This document shows positions 27,801 through 34,040 of a DNA stretch of 34,040 nt, piece after piece (position 1 is the stretch's first letter; each line of letters starts with the position of its first letter). Origin of the DNA: a virus; IMG/VR virus record IMGVR_UViG_3300027847_001505, positions 1-34,040 of that record, one strand, 5' to 3'. The translations under genes were made by a program, and so were the position numbers. A model generated the notes under the pieces. That model searched no databases and was not told the origin of the DNA. It was given only the letters and a program-made list of their open reading frames with translations.

Positions 27801-30800
27801 CTGCAGAGTCGTCCAGGAGTTCAGACCCACCCTCATCGAAGGCAGCCTTGGATCCGAACAGGAGGAGCTCCCCGATTGTTTCCGTGAGGATTGCGGATCC
27901 AGGGAGGCCGTCGTAGGGGAGGATGTAGTCTTCGTCCTCCTGCATGAGGGCGAAGGGCTCCCCCTCGAGGGAAGCCATGAAATACCCGCCGAGGGCGGGG
28001 TGGAGAGTTTCAGAGATCACATCCTGCGTACCGAGAGGGATGTTCGACACGGGGGCCTCGGATGCGAAGGCCGATGTCTTCGAGCCAATCCAGGCAAACT
28101 TGCCATCCCGGAACATGTGCTTGATGTTGTCGAGGTGCTCCAACCGCTTCCTGTAGGGTCCCCGGAGGATCTCGAAGAACACCCCATCGTCCACTCCCGC
28201 AACATCCTCCAGCGGCTCCTGCATGATGAATACGAAAGGTGATTCAGACACATCACCGAGGATCTCGCCCCCCATCCTCCCCCGAGATGAGAAGTCGGCC
28301 TCACTACCACTGCCATCCTCGTTGTAGGGGCTGCGCCAGAGACCCAGGGATGATCCGTTGTCGGCGAGCCAGTTGGGATCTGCCGCTGTCCCCGCATCAA
28401 CGGGGTTCACAAGGGGGTGCTTCACAGACCAGAATGGGTTGAACCCGAGAGCTGCGCAGCCAGAGAGATCCTTCACTCCATTGAACCCAGGGAGGATTTC
28501 AATCCACCCCTCGTATGGGGGATCCATGTCTGGGTGCAGGACCAGGCGGTTCATAACCGCTGAGCACTTGTACGGAGCACCTTGGGCAGCCAGAGTCGTA
28601 GTGATGTCGTCGGCCACATCAGCAGCCGGGTATGGATCCCCCTCCTCGGATACCTCCCCACTGGAGATCCCCGCCGCAGTCCACTCGACGGCCTGGTTGC
28701 CCACGACGATCTTGAGGGACTCATCACCCCTCAAGGTGTAAGGACCCTCCATCCTGGACACGATTCTGGTGTCCTCCGCATAGGAGGAAGGAGTCAGATC
28801 TGACTGCTGGAAGTAGACGGGGCGGTTGGCGAACCGGACGAGGTCGGTCAACCCTACGGATGCCTTTGTGCCGTCGGAAGTACTCCCCTTGGCGATGCAG
28901 GCACGACCCTTCCTAATCAGGAAGGGCATCAGCTTGAATGCGTCCAGGTCGTCCACATCGTTGTACTGCTTGATCTTCTCAAGCGGCCTGTTCGGTGTGA
29001 ACACGAAGGAGTCCCCAATGCCCTCAACTCTCCGCACAAGACCCGACTCTCCATACCTGTGGTTGATGCCCTGAGATCCATCTGGAACAGCTCCTGTCCC
29101 GTCCTCAAGATGCCAGACCCCTGAAGTGCCAAGGCCTGGATTGGCGGGAGCCTCGGGGATGGTCATAGGAGGCATAGGAGAAGAGAAGATGAGGGCTGAC
29201 TCGATGAGGACTGGAGCTCGGGGAGGCTGGGGGGTTCTCGTCAGCGACACGCCGTCATAGAACACCTCCACACCCCCGAAGGCCTTCTCAAAGTCCGGGT
29301 TGGGAGACTCAACATCGCCCATGCCGGCCTTGATGACATCGGAAGGTGAGAAATGGAGCTTCCCTGTGGAGAGGGAGATTGCGACACTCCCCCCGGGCGG
29401 CCATGCGGGGTCTGCGCCGACAGCACCCGAGAGCTGTGCATCCGAATCCATGTAGATGACCTGGAGCCACCTCCTGCTTCCGATCCTGACAAGGGGCCTC
29501 TCGGTCATCCCCGGGATGGGTGAGAGAAAGAGGGGGTTACTATCTGACCCCTCAAGTTTTCCCACGGCCCCGTTCGAGGTGGACTCGAACGTCTTGTAGA
29601 TGTACCAGACGGTCTTCCCTGCATGGAGGCCGATCATCTGCGGGTTCCAGATCAAGGTGCCAGAGGTTTCACCGACGATGGCAGCTGGCGGTGGCTCGTA
29701 TGAACCGAAATCGAAGTCCCCAGACTCAGCTACATCATTAGGGACCACGAGGATCCCCCGGAAGTCCACTCCGCCATTCGCATCCCCTGCATCCCCGACG
29801 GGGTCAGAGCTCGAATCGGGACGGAGACCCAACCGCACCATGCAGTACTCGTCAGCGTTGAAGGTCCCCGGGAGGTAATCACCGACGGTGAGGTTCTTTG
29901 GGCGGGGGGAAAACTCGTAGCTGTCGTCGGGAGTGAGTTTGCCGAGACTCTTTGGGGCGCCTCCCTTGAAGGGTTCCCACCTCTGACGAGCTCCGTTCCA
30001 TCCGAACCTGGTGTTCTCAGGATCGTTCTTCGTCCACCAGAACCTCGGAGAGGCCAAGAAGTAGACGACCTCCCGAATCTGGTCACCCCGCTTCGAGCTC
30101 ATGGCGGGGAGACTCCCCTCTGCTGGCCGGAAAAGGGCCCTTGTACGGTCAGTGTCCTCGATGAGGATGAGTCCCGTATCAGGATCGGCGCACGATATAT
30201 CGGCACCCACGTAGAGTTCATGCTCCTCATTCTCGTCGTCGTCACCCAGCACGATGGTGATGGAGACAACCCCGGCGATGCTCCGCCCCCCGTTGTCGGT
30301 CAACACGACCCTTTGGGAGGCCCCCGCCAGCGGCTCGATGACCACAAGGCTGCCCGCAGCAGCCAGGAAGCCGGAGGCCACCAGCTCCGTGAGTGTGGCC
30401 TCCGTGTCGGATTCGACGGACTTCACCGTGAACCGGGAGAGACCATAGTAGATGTAGGCGCCGGGAGAGAGGGCTGAAAGGAACGATGTACCCACCCCTG
30501 TGATGGCGTCGGACCCCGTGGTGAAGGTGACTTCACCAGAAACAGGCCTGGAGAAGTTCGCCATGCCCTGCGTGTAGACGTACTGGTCGCCCCAGGGGAT
30601 GGCGACAGTCCCCTCCTTGATGGCGTTGGAGGCAGATTCCACCACGGAGAGATTGGAGCTGTTGGCGGCCCAGGCGATGTATTCCTCGAGTTGACCCTCA
30701 CGGCCAGTGAGGATGGCGCTCTCGTACTGGTAGTAGGACATTCGGACGAGGTTCTCGGACCCCCATGAGCCTATGAAGGTCGCACTCCACCCATTCCCGA

Positions 30801-30906
30801 GGAACTTCACGTCCCCACAGACCCCTCCGGTGGCACTCTCCGTGGTCGTTGCGTTGCCCTGGGCCACCCTTGGGCCCCTCAGCACATGTCCGTCAAAAAC
30901 ACCCAT
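18823..30906 (-). CDS. Giant 4027-aa beta-rich virion protein of unknown function
   Basis: The ATG at 30906 immediately follows the TGA of the 198-aa gene (TGAATG), with no strong ribosome binding site, so translation is probably coupled. The start reads MGVFDGHVLRGPRVAQG. Residues about 126-180 match a small beta-domain I know from phage tail proteins (TFTTGSDAITGVGTSFLSAL, FTVKSVESDTEATLTEL). Similar short beta units recur (VGYRLKIPTGDATGSYVITA; MRLGGHMFYLKSVAYDAG; LLEMAGIPYTIVAVQVSEDG). Near residue 2190 there is an EF-hand-like calcium loop (DSDGDAVLD). The last 220 residues turn helical and basic (LILFHRERILSLMEHLRR; KRIREMERMRRMTEKTGR). No enzyme motif, signal peptide or membrane segment is visible. 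It is not helical enough for a tape measure. Likely a baseplate-associated or tail-surface scaffold; function unknown. Confidence 0.85.
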   Translation of the reverse strand: MGVFDGHVLRGPRVAQGNATTTESATGGVCGDVKFLGNGWSATFIGSWGSENLVRMSYYQYESAILTGREGQLEEYIAWAANSSNLSVVESASNAIKEGTVAIPWGDQYVYTQGMANFSRPVSGEVTFTTGSDAITGVGTSFLSALSPGAYIYYGLSRFTVKSVESDTEATLTELVASGFLAAAGSLVVIEPLAGASQRVVLTDNGGRSIAGVVSITIVLGDDDENEEHELYVGADISCADPDTGLILIEDTDRTRALFRPAEGSLPAMSSKRGDQIREVVYFLASPRFWWTKNDPENTRFGWNGARQRWEPFKGGAPKSLGKLTPDDSYEFSPRPKNLTVGDYLPGTFNADEYCMVRLGLRPDSSSDPVGDAGDANGGVDFRGILVVPNDVAESGDFDFGSYEPPPAAIVGETSGTLIWNPQMIGLHAGKTVWYIYKTFESTSNGAVGKLEGSDSNPLFLSPIPGMTERPLVRIGSRRWLQVIYMDSDAQLSGAVGADPAWPPGGSVAISLSTGKLHFSPSDVIKAGMGDVESPNPDFEKAFGGVEVFYDGVSLTRTPQPPRAPVLIESALIFSSPMPPMTIPEAPANPGLGTSGVWHLEDGTGAVPDGSQGINHRYGESGLVRRVEGIGDSFVFTPNRPLEKIKQYNDVDDLDAFKLMPFLIRKGRACIAKGSTSDGTKASVGLTDLVRFANRPVYFQQSDLTPSSYAEDTRIVSRMEGPYTLRGDESLKIVVGNQAVEWTAAGISSGEVSEEGDPYPAADVADDITTTLAAQGAPYKCSAVMNRLVLHPDMDPPYEGWIEILPGFNGVKDLSGCAALGFNPFWSVKHPLVNPVDAGTAADPNWLADNGSSLGLWRSPYNEDGSGSEADFSSRGRMGGEILGDVSESPFVFIMQEPLEDVAGVDDGVFFEILRGPYRKRLEHLDNIKHMFRDGKFAWIGSKTSAFASEAPVSNIPLGTQDVISETLHPALGGYFMASLEGEPFALMQEDEDYILPYDGLPGSAILTETIGELLLFGSKAAFDEGGSELLDDSAAFEDEGILVGYRLKIPTGDATGSYVITAVEDGKLGVEPVFPAGSGESPMAWEIYRMKTVDEIDAQMVVDHVYDRFNHLPEEPFIVRLMTGTGLCPASEGEQSSGRLSVDMSKDILRSRPLYVRFGLDGPDHPVVLLKRSELGRIANSSIFIPPGPSFDDRTFKLVVGRTELAVGTELTEVVEFSEDPGAGAGAEFISSTGEVRFGSALLESLDQSGVVFAETFTNPTSMQQGDVEADPGSGDINLSSDDITSYAGQDVYWVARMITEDRADVVPNPMAGAFMFKEPLLEGQMVEVEYQRCDPGGDLIIDEDGVPEPLITEILPLFVRGEVCTRVSAQVYSFNPDLKTLFRDADPVIYVGAEMQNFAGIESCEVDWDENLLYFTYEVSESARVKISYGVLEAFGGEIVYTVSKPPVYRPPFYIPESAESFKLVSDRTGDLLPGALMRLGGHMFYLKSVAYDAGSNTTSVGIFPPAPPNGAGSLAPGNDAISFITATPVSSTVGGAVVADAPEGFMVTPGAILGLDSEPVWEPVSKGRVELVFLADLSKVVQAGHLLEMAGIPYTIVAVQVSEDGRRTALSITPNFIQGYAFGTDEVRLSTRPVYPQGNINYIGSGPYLFDLPYEIVLWGEKDSDGTELPGKTLAAGVDYSADPNTGDIAFQLPKRPHVEPGQRLTFSRTRVIMAVPSVQDGVLMFPRFGARYKHGILPSDDNGLKSATLLGTYTFRSPDTFYYRAVPLLDYMGEVSVQMIQEIKARGASYGASTGAGGGPKNWDNGRVGLKVERTSLLDKDRAARKYLGFYNKVVVCFEQISETITGRIVGDRDRKFRFWVGEGLEWTPPGWENPVTGFLNPRNLWATVFMEHTGSTAAAMRADEDDWVVVPSSSYLDEGAIDGDFVDADEMRYLITRQRELVKNDVDDLVIVSRKRPTILFRLFPLPHFILKAKGRYERLSEPNEFSRIFPERARAFTNLFPGVGNNPPKQDYGEHLFLGIRDWKLKSTFFSTSGTISNPVLGTIENIFSCRSGPRTSRARIFAWSPSGFPEYDAVLGTDFTTNPRPAILATPGLLADFPLNPDTGAPDPDRMAANSETGGPDLTTGDWEISTPPWTPGTKVQFGRPDGTVFSPGHEVTVISIFGAKKVNPVFVEAIHAGCCITFNDSDGDAVLDANSFVEVTSEDGGTPLELFKGDTVMQSLGAGAEVEPSDPPTLEDMARLAAAMPGYRTGFDISYNGRRGRFRDMSLPSFNDPTFFGLQEIFGQNPPKPNTRIESEVLFHQSELEPVEIPALLGEPKDDSGDYTLPYLGAANTEIQRLQAAQRGGIDVLMSDCSSLHATSAAAGQTWKAVYPDEVLGADGAVSGSGDNPAAMTTAADLLPVATNGGYDDHTGIGDLRRWDLLLMEADDTSPAVVEGAQGILTVGEVTDGIIETPRFITPSPAGARISYKADKALGWVADDEGYASGLRVDQLWIDNTADPVDGFEAGFRWTETRLSFSSVGSGFITLDDGDEGGEFTSSGMPEGGLNDLFANAEAGTTLKLNILRRPADLADPQAGDGEVKLELWIKKTSSYAAGEGIEDCDFELSVDGGGTWTRPSVFWVDVDDPPDGIPEQMYNGPLVWFHTASGVDDIIIRTVHPEDEHHDATDGAGIEPGGFGYDPSPVVDGGNGYLDTLYVPGFADEDNVAVWFPWGDFVHVAEDNEDDPEFYPPGHPNAGDPNLDYLVDHFYTYGGADGSISADDLYLGFYIDLDVVEGRTALIGEDRLTFGDTVDFRTARPRGYQHPFSLISLEFELYDIATETALWLAGTPWSVMSTVNDPATSMNEGSRLTFSARPIGAGTYKGVGWWGASFGTVKAMAWEGHGNTPIAFSGALFSAVPSSQQGKDSPAIICGGSGAFGGAFAEAIADPLVIDTVTPVLENRILVYNEGASVASMEAGPVVPGDVVVVQQGVESALGLSTLERGTSRSGTYLVRHAVAASPVVPTFPTVPTELMVRALHLTASVPSSNGWARSYMPKVTGVDPDYLDAGGLGQDHPDFDPSTAEAQDSGRIWVESIEPLDWNGAPADEPADWTGHAWDESGDLYILRASAATNIDEDTWRATSYRVEYSSIHLDQSSSDFDGTAYFKVDDVRTISDSMADGNGTINVITNDAAGDGERWDLFALEVGKTTFGIRWVPVSITGQGLPKTGATGHTEKDVSQLGFAALTVRHNGLEYDEGSDGVWNAGTVEFGVNTDGDLEATAASTISIYDANYLVPTDPGAFHEVESDYQYTGAPILLDLKLVANLDWQAINKSYSDDVIAPAAHVTDINALMPGSSLETKYTDPADNTVTHPSFYAEAGLFLEPSFPMPTADLASTLEADGPRVVAAADFNSDALELAATEVGTRAEAGFIADLSEIGIAAKDNFLYERTLVSVRRIRRWHDVQDSFANNLAALRYAYETRWGTIASYTQTGTFGTFSSAEGGTQLGGFDDGDVNINPGDMVRVYSDATGELIAEGEISSIQSADTLVLAPPGLIVYDDPDGANLNEPWEGLRFEVYLNIAPVPHQQSNEQLLELATEEVIYKRTAVMNDGSQGQQGGYVEWNFSEVGSPPDPVDPPDLAADAAAYNVWKSAVYDASVNILTDTDAGVAPGQINFQQIGVDEGDILIIDPASVLRPPGSENLEEDALEEGTRPYGDLAVEGRTGYVRGRPAELDDNRGYYVVSEIPGPTQVKVLPFEESPFAGSRIINKVSGPPDTAFALYPTVGASALTGSGDPSEAATEAQSDLRPTAFVGQDLLDLVDGDGDTEPHQYSGNPFSIAPLSYTIIRPSDFFSEESLELILFHRERILSLMEHLRRAVDGTKRGTYRDFQELRHIDDLGSPTVDEEGLGLLSNAFIYGVMGQFDKSEFINDADCLSILDRRVQCQDYELDLTRPPYSDPADPFYTAMRDQGRGRPLVVDMIDNVLNNSDRFRELRYSWLTYRAHRVDGTLPKVERFDRELPKRIREMERMRRMTEKTGR

Positions 30907-31503
30907 TCACACCACCACGCTCATAGGACTCGTCCCCGCCCCCGGAGCGGGGCCTCCTGCACCTACCACGGCACCTGTACCCGGAGCCCCGAAACCGAGC
31001 ATCACGTTTGCGGCTATACCGTTTCCGAGCCCAGTGGCAAGCATAGAGATACCAGGACCACCTCCTCCAGTGTAAGCCCTCAACATGGTGTTCAGGAGGC
31101 CTATGAGGGTCGCTGGGTTGGCTGACACGATCTTCGAGAAATCCGTGCCTGCACCGGTACCCGCTGACGGACCCGAGTACATGCCCGACTGGGAGATCGT
31201 TGTGGACACCCCGATGGACGCTGCGGTGGCAAGCATACTCATCATAGGCCCCGTGTTCCCCGCCGCCGTACAGGCCCCGATGACCAAAGGGGGAGCTGGA
31301 GGGCATATAAGTTTGCCGGTGACGACTCCGCCGCCGAGGATTCCCGTGTTCATGCCCGTCAACATGACGTTCTGCGGCTGGCCCGTGGCCCAGGCGGTAA
31401 CGGCCATCCCGATGGCCTCCGACACTGGAACCCACATCGTTCCCGTGAAGAGGGGGGCGGCCAGGCGGATCTGCACTGCTATCTGCGATGGGATGAGTGG
31501 CAT
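30907..31503 (-). CDS. 198-aa Gly/Ala-rich repeat protein next to the spike (possible spike-tip or hub partner)
   Basis: I start it at the ATG at 31503 (MPLIPSQIAVQIRLAAPLFT) because AAAGGAGGA is correctly placed 3 nt upstream; a GTG at 31536 would leave that site inside the gene. The protein is rich in Gly, Ala, Met and Thr. It contains about three diverged copies of a unit with a hydrophobic helix after a Gly/Pro turn: LFTGTMWVPVSEAIGMAVTA, GNTGPMMSMLATAASIGVST and GGGGPGISMLATGLGNGIAA. Gly-rich linkers lie between them (ILGGGVVTGKL). It lacks a PAAR-repeat signature that I can recognise. Being directly downstream of the spike gene, it may cap, thread or anchor the spike. No family is recognised. 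Confidence 0.8.
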   Translation of the reverse strand: MPLIPSQIAVQIRLAAPLFTGTMWVPVSEAIGMAVTAWATGQPQNVMLTGMNTGILGGGVVTGKLICPPAPPLVIGACTAAGNTGPMMSMLATAASIGVSTTISQSGMYSGPSAGTGAGTDFSKIVSANPATLIGLLNTMLRAYTGGGGPGISMLATGLGNGIAANVMLGFGAPGTGAVVGAGGPAPGAGTSPMSVVV

Positions 31504-31506
31504 CCG

Positions 31507-31515
31507 TCCTCCTTT
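31507..31515 (-). promoter_or_regulatory. Ribosome binding site AAAGGAGGA fixing the 198-aa start
   Basis: The site overlaps the TAA stop of the spike gene (TAAAGGAGG) and stands 3 nt before the ATG at 31503. It makes the 33-nt longer GTG reading unlikely. Confidence 0.8.
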
Positions 31516-33979
31516 ACGGGGTGACCAGAACCCCACTCTGACAGTTGGTCAGAGCGAGGTAGGGAATACCTGTGATGGTACACCGGGTGCCTCCAGTGGT
31601 GACTGGACCGGGGGCCGCTCCGGGTGCGGAGATCGTAACCGCTGATGTACTCCGGATTGAGATGGGACCTCCGAGGGCCAAGAGAGATACACCTGTGAGA
31701 CCCACTGAACTGACGGATCCGATAGCGGCTGTGGTTGAAGCGTTGCCGACCCCGAGGAGGGTGGACATCCCAGAGGTGCTCACCTTGACAGAGTTCCCAC
31801 CCATGAGGCTGGCCATCATGACCTTGCCCGACCAGGCATGGAGGTTCTGGTCCCCCACCTTGCAGACGCGCGTGTTGTCCCCCATGTCGATGTTCCGGTT
31901 CCAGTCCCCGATCTGTATGGACTGATCCATCTGCACTGTGAAGGGCACAGCCGTCGTTCCCGGATTGGTGGTGATCTTCACCTCCTTTGCGGGCCCGTCC
32001 ATGACATTCCCACCCGAGTGGGTGTCCACGGATGTCTTCGTGGTCGTGACACTGTGGCAAGCTGCGGACTGCGCCAGCTTGTCGCCACTGGAAAACTCGA
32101 GGGAGTTCAAACTCCCCATGGTGACCTTCTGCGTCCGAGTGAGGTCCAACTCGGCCGCATGAATGGAAACCTTCCGGTCACACTCGATGAGAATGTTTTC
32201 CTTAGCCCCGAGGGATAAACTCGGGGAATCGGCCTCGGAACTCGTCCCCTCGCTCCGGCGCCCTACTCGACCCTCGGTGGTCTGCCCGCCCGCATAAATC
32301 TTGATGGCCCCGCTGGGCGCACTCATATCCACCGACCAAGGAGACCCCGAGCTTGAGCCTGTCCCTGTCATGCTGATGCCGCCACCAACGAGTTCAACTC
32401 CCGCTGACTGGATCCGGATCTTCCCGGCCGCGGACACCTCTACGCTGTCCCCTGCACCCCCGAGGAAGGACTTCAGGACTCCTGACTTGGTCACACTCCA
32501 CCAGGTCGTCCCGCCCCCCGTGGGGGACTTCATACGGAACATGGACGCCGCATGGTCGCCCACAGGCTTCCCGATGCCGGACACGATGGATGGAGATGCG
32601 GAGGATCCCTCGAACACGACGGGAACGAGGGGGAGCCCGTACAGTTTGTCGTCCCCGAAGGGGTCGTTGCCGATCACGGATCCGTAGACTGCCTCGATGA
32701 AGGGAGTGTTGGGCGACTTCGCATTGTCCGCATCGCTGAGGGGGAGGCGGTCGGCATCGAACCCGTCTGTCTGTTCCGTTACGGGAAGGACGCCGTTCGA
32801 GTCGTGCGTCACCTCAATCCTGTATTCGCAGAGGGCCTTGTCATCGAGGGCCTTACCTCTCCCTGGTGCGGTGGTGTTCAGCACTCCTGTGGGAGGTTGG
32901 CCCGGGGAAGCGGCCCGAAGACCCACCCTGTACATGACCTTACCGCCGTAAACCTCCCGCCCTGCATGAAGGTGGTTGCCCTTGTTCAGGGACCCCGTAT
33001 CGTCGCAGAAGGGACCCCAGCTCAGGAAGGTGTACGGATCCACATGGCCGGGAAAGGTGGTCCCGAACGCCTCCTCATACTCGGATTCGCCGTCCTCATC
33101 CGTACCTGACTCCCGCTGGAAAATCTCGCCGGGGGTCATGTCATTCTTTTCCCACGGGGCATCATCCAGCACATCTGGGGTTATGAACCCTGAGGGGGTC
33201 GCCAGAGGGCCAACATACTGATTCGGCTGATCCCACCACTCCCCGTCGCTGAACATCTGGGTGGGAAGCAGGCTTGCCTCCCTACGGATGGGTCCCCCGT
33301 ACACCCGAGCTCCAGCCATGGCATGGAACTGATTCACCGAACGAACGATGAACGACTGATCCTGGTCCCGTAGCCGGATTTCGTTCCCCCGGCGGTTGGC
33401 AAGGGTGACCCCCTCATCGAGAATCAGATCGGCCCCCTGGCCGGACGAGGCCACGATGTGGCCCGGTTCCATGTGGCGGAGTTTGAACCGAACACGGCCC
33501 ATGACGCCGCTCCACTTGTCCCTCTCCTTCGGAGTGGAGAGGCCTTCGCCGGGAGCCATGTCGGATCCGGGCACCCAGTCCCGACCCATCCACCAGGGAG
33601 GTGGGAACCAGGTGAGGATAACGGGAAGGCGGGATCCAGCATCTCCCTTCGAGTTCCCCGACACCCACCCGACCAGGCAGAAGTCACCGACCATCGGCAT
33701 CGCCCCGAGGAAGTGGCGGCGGCCAGCTCCAGGGAATGTAAGAGGGGTGGTGGCCTCGAAGGGCTTATCCTCCCGAGTTCCGGACTGTGGCCGCAGAGTC
33801 ACCCTCTGCGCCTCCCAGTCCACGTACATGACCTCGCACACGATGAGAGACCATGCGGACAAGCCCGTGTCCATGGATGCTGCATACGCATCCCGCGGCA
33901 CGCCCACTTGAGCCCTGATCTCACCCCGTGTGACAGGGTTGCCGTCCACTAAAGTCTTCGAGCCTACATCTCCGCCCAT
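31514..33979 (-). CDS. Central baseplate spike protein, gp5/gpV-like, with N-terminal OB fold
   Basis: 821 residues; the ATG at 33979 has TGGAGG 5 nt upstream. Residues about 44-125 fit the gpV/gp5 OB fold (VCEVMYVDWEAQRVTLRPQS, FPGAGRRHFLGAMPMVGDFC, LVGWV). Residues about 170-215 (EPGHIVASSGQGADLILDEG, NRRGNEIRLRDQDQSFIVRS) are typical of the segment after the OB fold in spike proteins. The last 330 residues are beta-repeat sequence suited to a trimeric spike (KIRIQSAGVELVGGGISM; SIQIGDWNRNIDMGDNTRV). The C-terminal tip has two cysteines (TTGGTRCTITGIPYLALTNC). No lysozyme domain sits between OB fold and spike, unlike T4 gp5. It is much longer than P2 gpV. It would form the membrane-piercing needle at the tail tip. 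Confidence 0.85.
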   Translation of the reverse strand: MGGDVGSKTLVDGNPVTRGEIRAQVGVPRDAYAASMDTGLSAWSLIVCEVMYVDWEAQRVTLRPQSGTREDKPFEATTPLTFPGAGRRHFLGAMPMVGDFCLVGWVSGNSKGDAGSRLPVILTWFPPPWWMGRDWVPGSDMAPGEGLSTPKERDKWSGVMGRVRFKLRHMEPGHIVASSGQGADLILDEGVTLANRRGNEIRLRDQDQSFIVRSVNQFHAMAGARVYGGPIRREASLLPTQMFSDGEWWDQPNQYVGPLATPSGFITPDVLDDAPWEKNDMTPGEIFQRESGTDEDGESEYEEAFGTTFPGHVDPYTFLSWGPFCDDTGSLNKGNHLHAGREVYGGKVMYRVGLRAASPGQPPTGVLNTTAPGRGKALDDKALCEYRIEVTHDSNGVLPVTEQTDGFDADRLPLSDADNAKSPNTPFIEAVYGSVIGNDPFGDDKLYGLPLVPVVFEGSSASPSIVSGIGKPVGDHAASMFRMKSPTGGGTTWWSVTKSGVLKSFLGGAGDSVEVSAAGKIRIQSAGVELVGGGISMTGTGSSSGSPWSVDMSAPSGAIKIYAGGQTTEGRVGRRSEGTSSEADSPSLSLGAKENILIECDRKVSIHAAELDLTRTQKVTMGSLNSLEFSSGDKLAQSAACHSVTTTKTSVDTHSGGNVMDGPAKEVKITTNPGTTAVPFTVQMDQSIQIGDWNRNIDMGDNTRVCKVGDQNLHAWSGKVMMASLMGGNSVKVSTSGMSTLLGVGNASTTAAIGSVSSVGLTGVSLLALGGPISIRSTSAVTISAPGAAPGPVTTGGTRCTITGIPYLALTNCQSGVLVTP

Positions 33980-34040
33980 GGTCGCCTCCAGGATATGTTC
34001 ACAGTACCCGGTGGATATAGGGGAGGGATTGCCTCAGGCG
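33980..34040 (-). other. Right edge: likely 3' end of an upstream minus-strand gene
   Basis: These 61 bases precede the spike ATG and carry its ribosome binding site. One minus-strand frame is open across them and would end at a TAG 14 nt inside the spike gene (reading ...PPGTVNISWRRPWAEM). Another ends at TGA near 33999. I cannot tell which, if either, is the end of the preceding gene. Confidence 0.3.

Noticed and set aside
31504-31536. In-frame extension of the 198-aa gene from GTG at 31536
   Set aside because: It would overlap the spike gene's end and place a near-perfect Shine-Dalgarno site inside the coding region; the ATG at 31503 is much better.
1-34040. tRNA genes, insertion sequences, integrase, or a diversity-generating retroelement acting on the fibre
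   Set aside because: I saw no cloverleaf, transposase, integrase or reverse transcriptase motif, and no template/variable repeat pair. A reverse transcriptase outside the window cannot be excluded.

Overview
The window looks like part of the late structural (tail and baseplate) gene block of a large tailed bacteriophage, or of a prophage derived from one. All eleven genes I can support lie on the minus strand, so they read from right to left. They are nearly gap-free (1-nt overlaps, abutting stop/start codons, or gaps of 2-64 nt), and most have a GGAGG-type ribosome binding site. No host housekeeping gene, RNA gene, integrase, transposase, lysis gene or replication gene is visible. The sequence is GC-rich by eye. 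The host cannot be named from the sequence. Nothing in the window carries the sheath, tube, tape measure, capsid or terminase, so contractility is inferred only from the baseplate gene set.

In order of transcription the layout is as follows. A gp5/gpV-like central spike with an OB fold (33979-31514) is followed by a 198-aa Gly/Ala-rich repeat protein (31503-30907). Next come a giant 4027-aa beta-rich virion protein (30906-18823), an 82-aa helical protein (18820-18572), a 923-aa protein with hydrophobic helices at both ends (18572-15801) and a 328-aa protein (15800-14814). A 270-nt intergenic region full of inverted repeats comes next; it is the only sizeable gap. After it come a 358-aa protein ending in a gp25/gpW-like baseplate wedge domain (14543-13467), a baseplate J (gp6-like) protein with Ig/FN3-like N-terminal additions (13457-9963) and a gpI-like baseplate/tail protein (9963-8464). 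Last are a 2133-aa tail fibre with beta-helix, spine and tip (8399-1998) and the first 661 residues of another fibre-like structural protein that runs off the left edge (1985-1).

The order spike, W-like, J-like, I-like, fibre is the same as V-W-J-I-H of P2-type contractile tails. Here roughly 17 kb of extra structural genes sit between V and W. The products are expected to build the distal tail: the spike and its possible tip partner at the centre, wedges and J/I around it, and the large beta-rich proteins and fibres on the outside for host binding. The least explained parts are the 4027-aa protein, the 923-aa protein with membrane-like ends, the 198-aa repeat protein next to the spike, and the structured gap ahead of the W-J-I-fibre genes, where two overlapping hairpins could form alternative structures.
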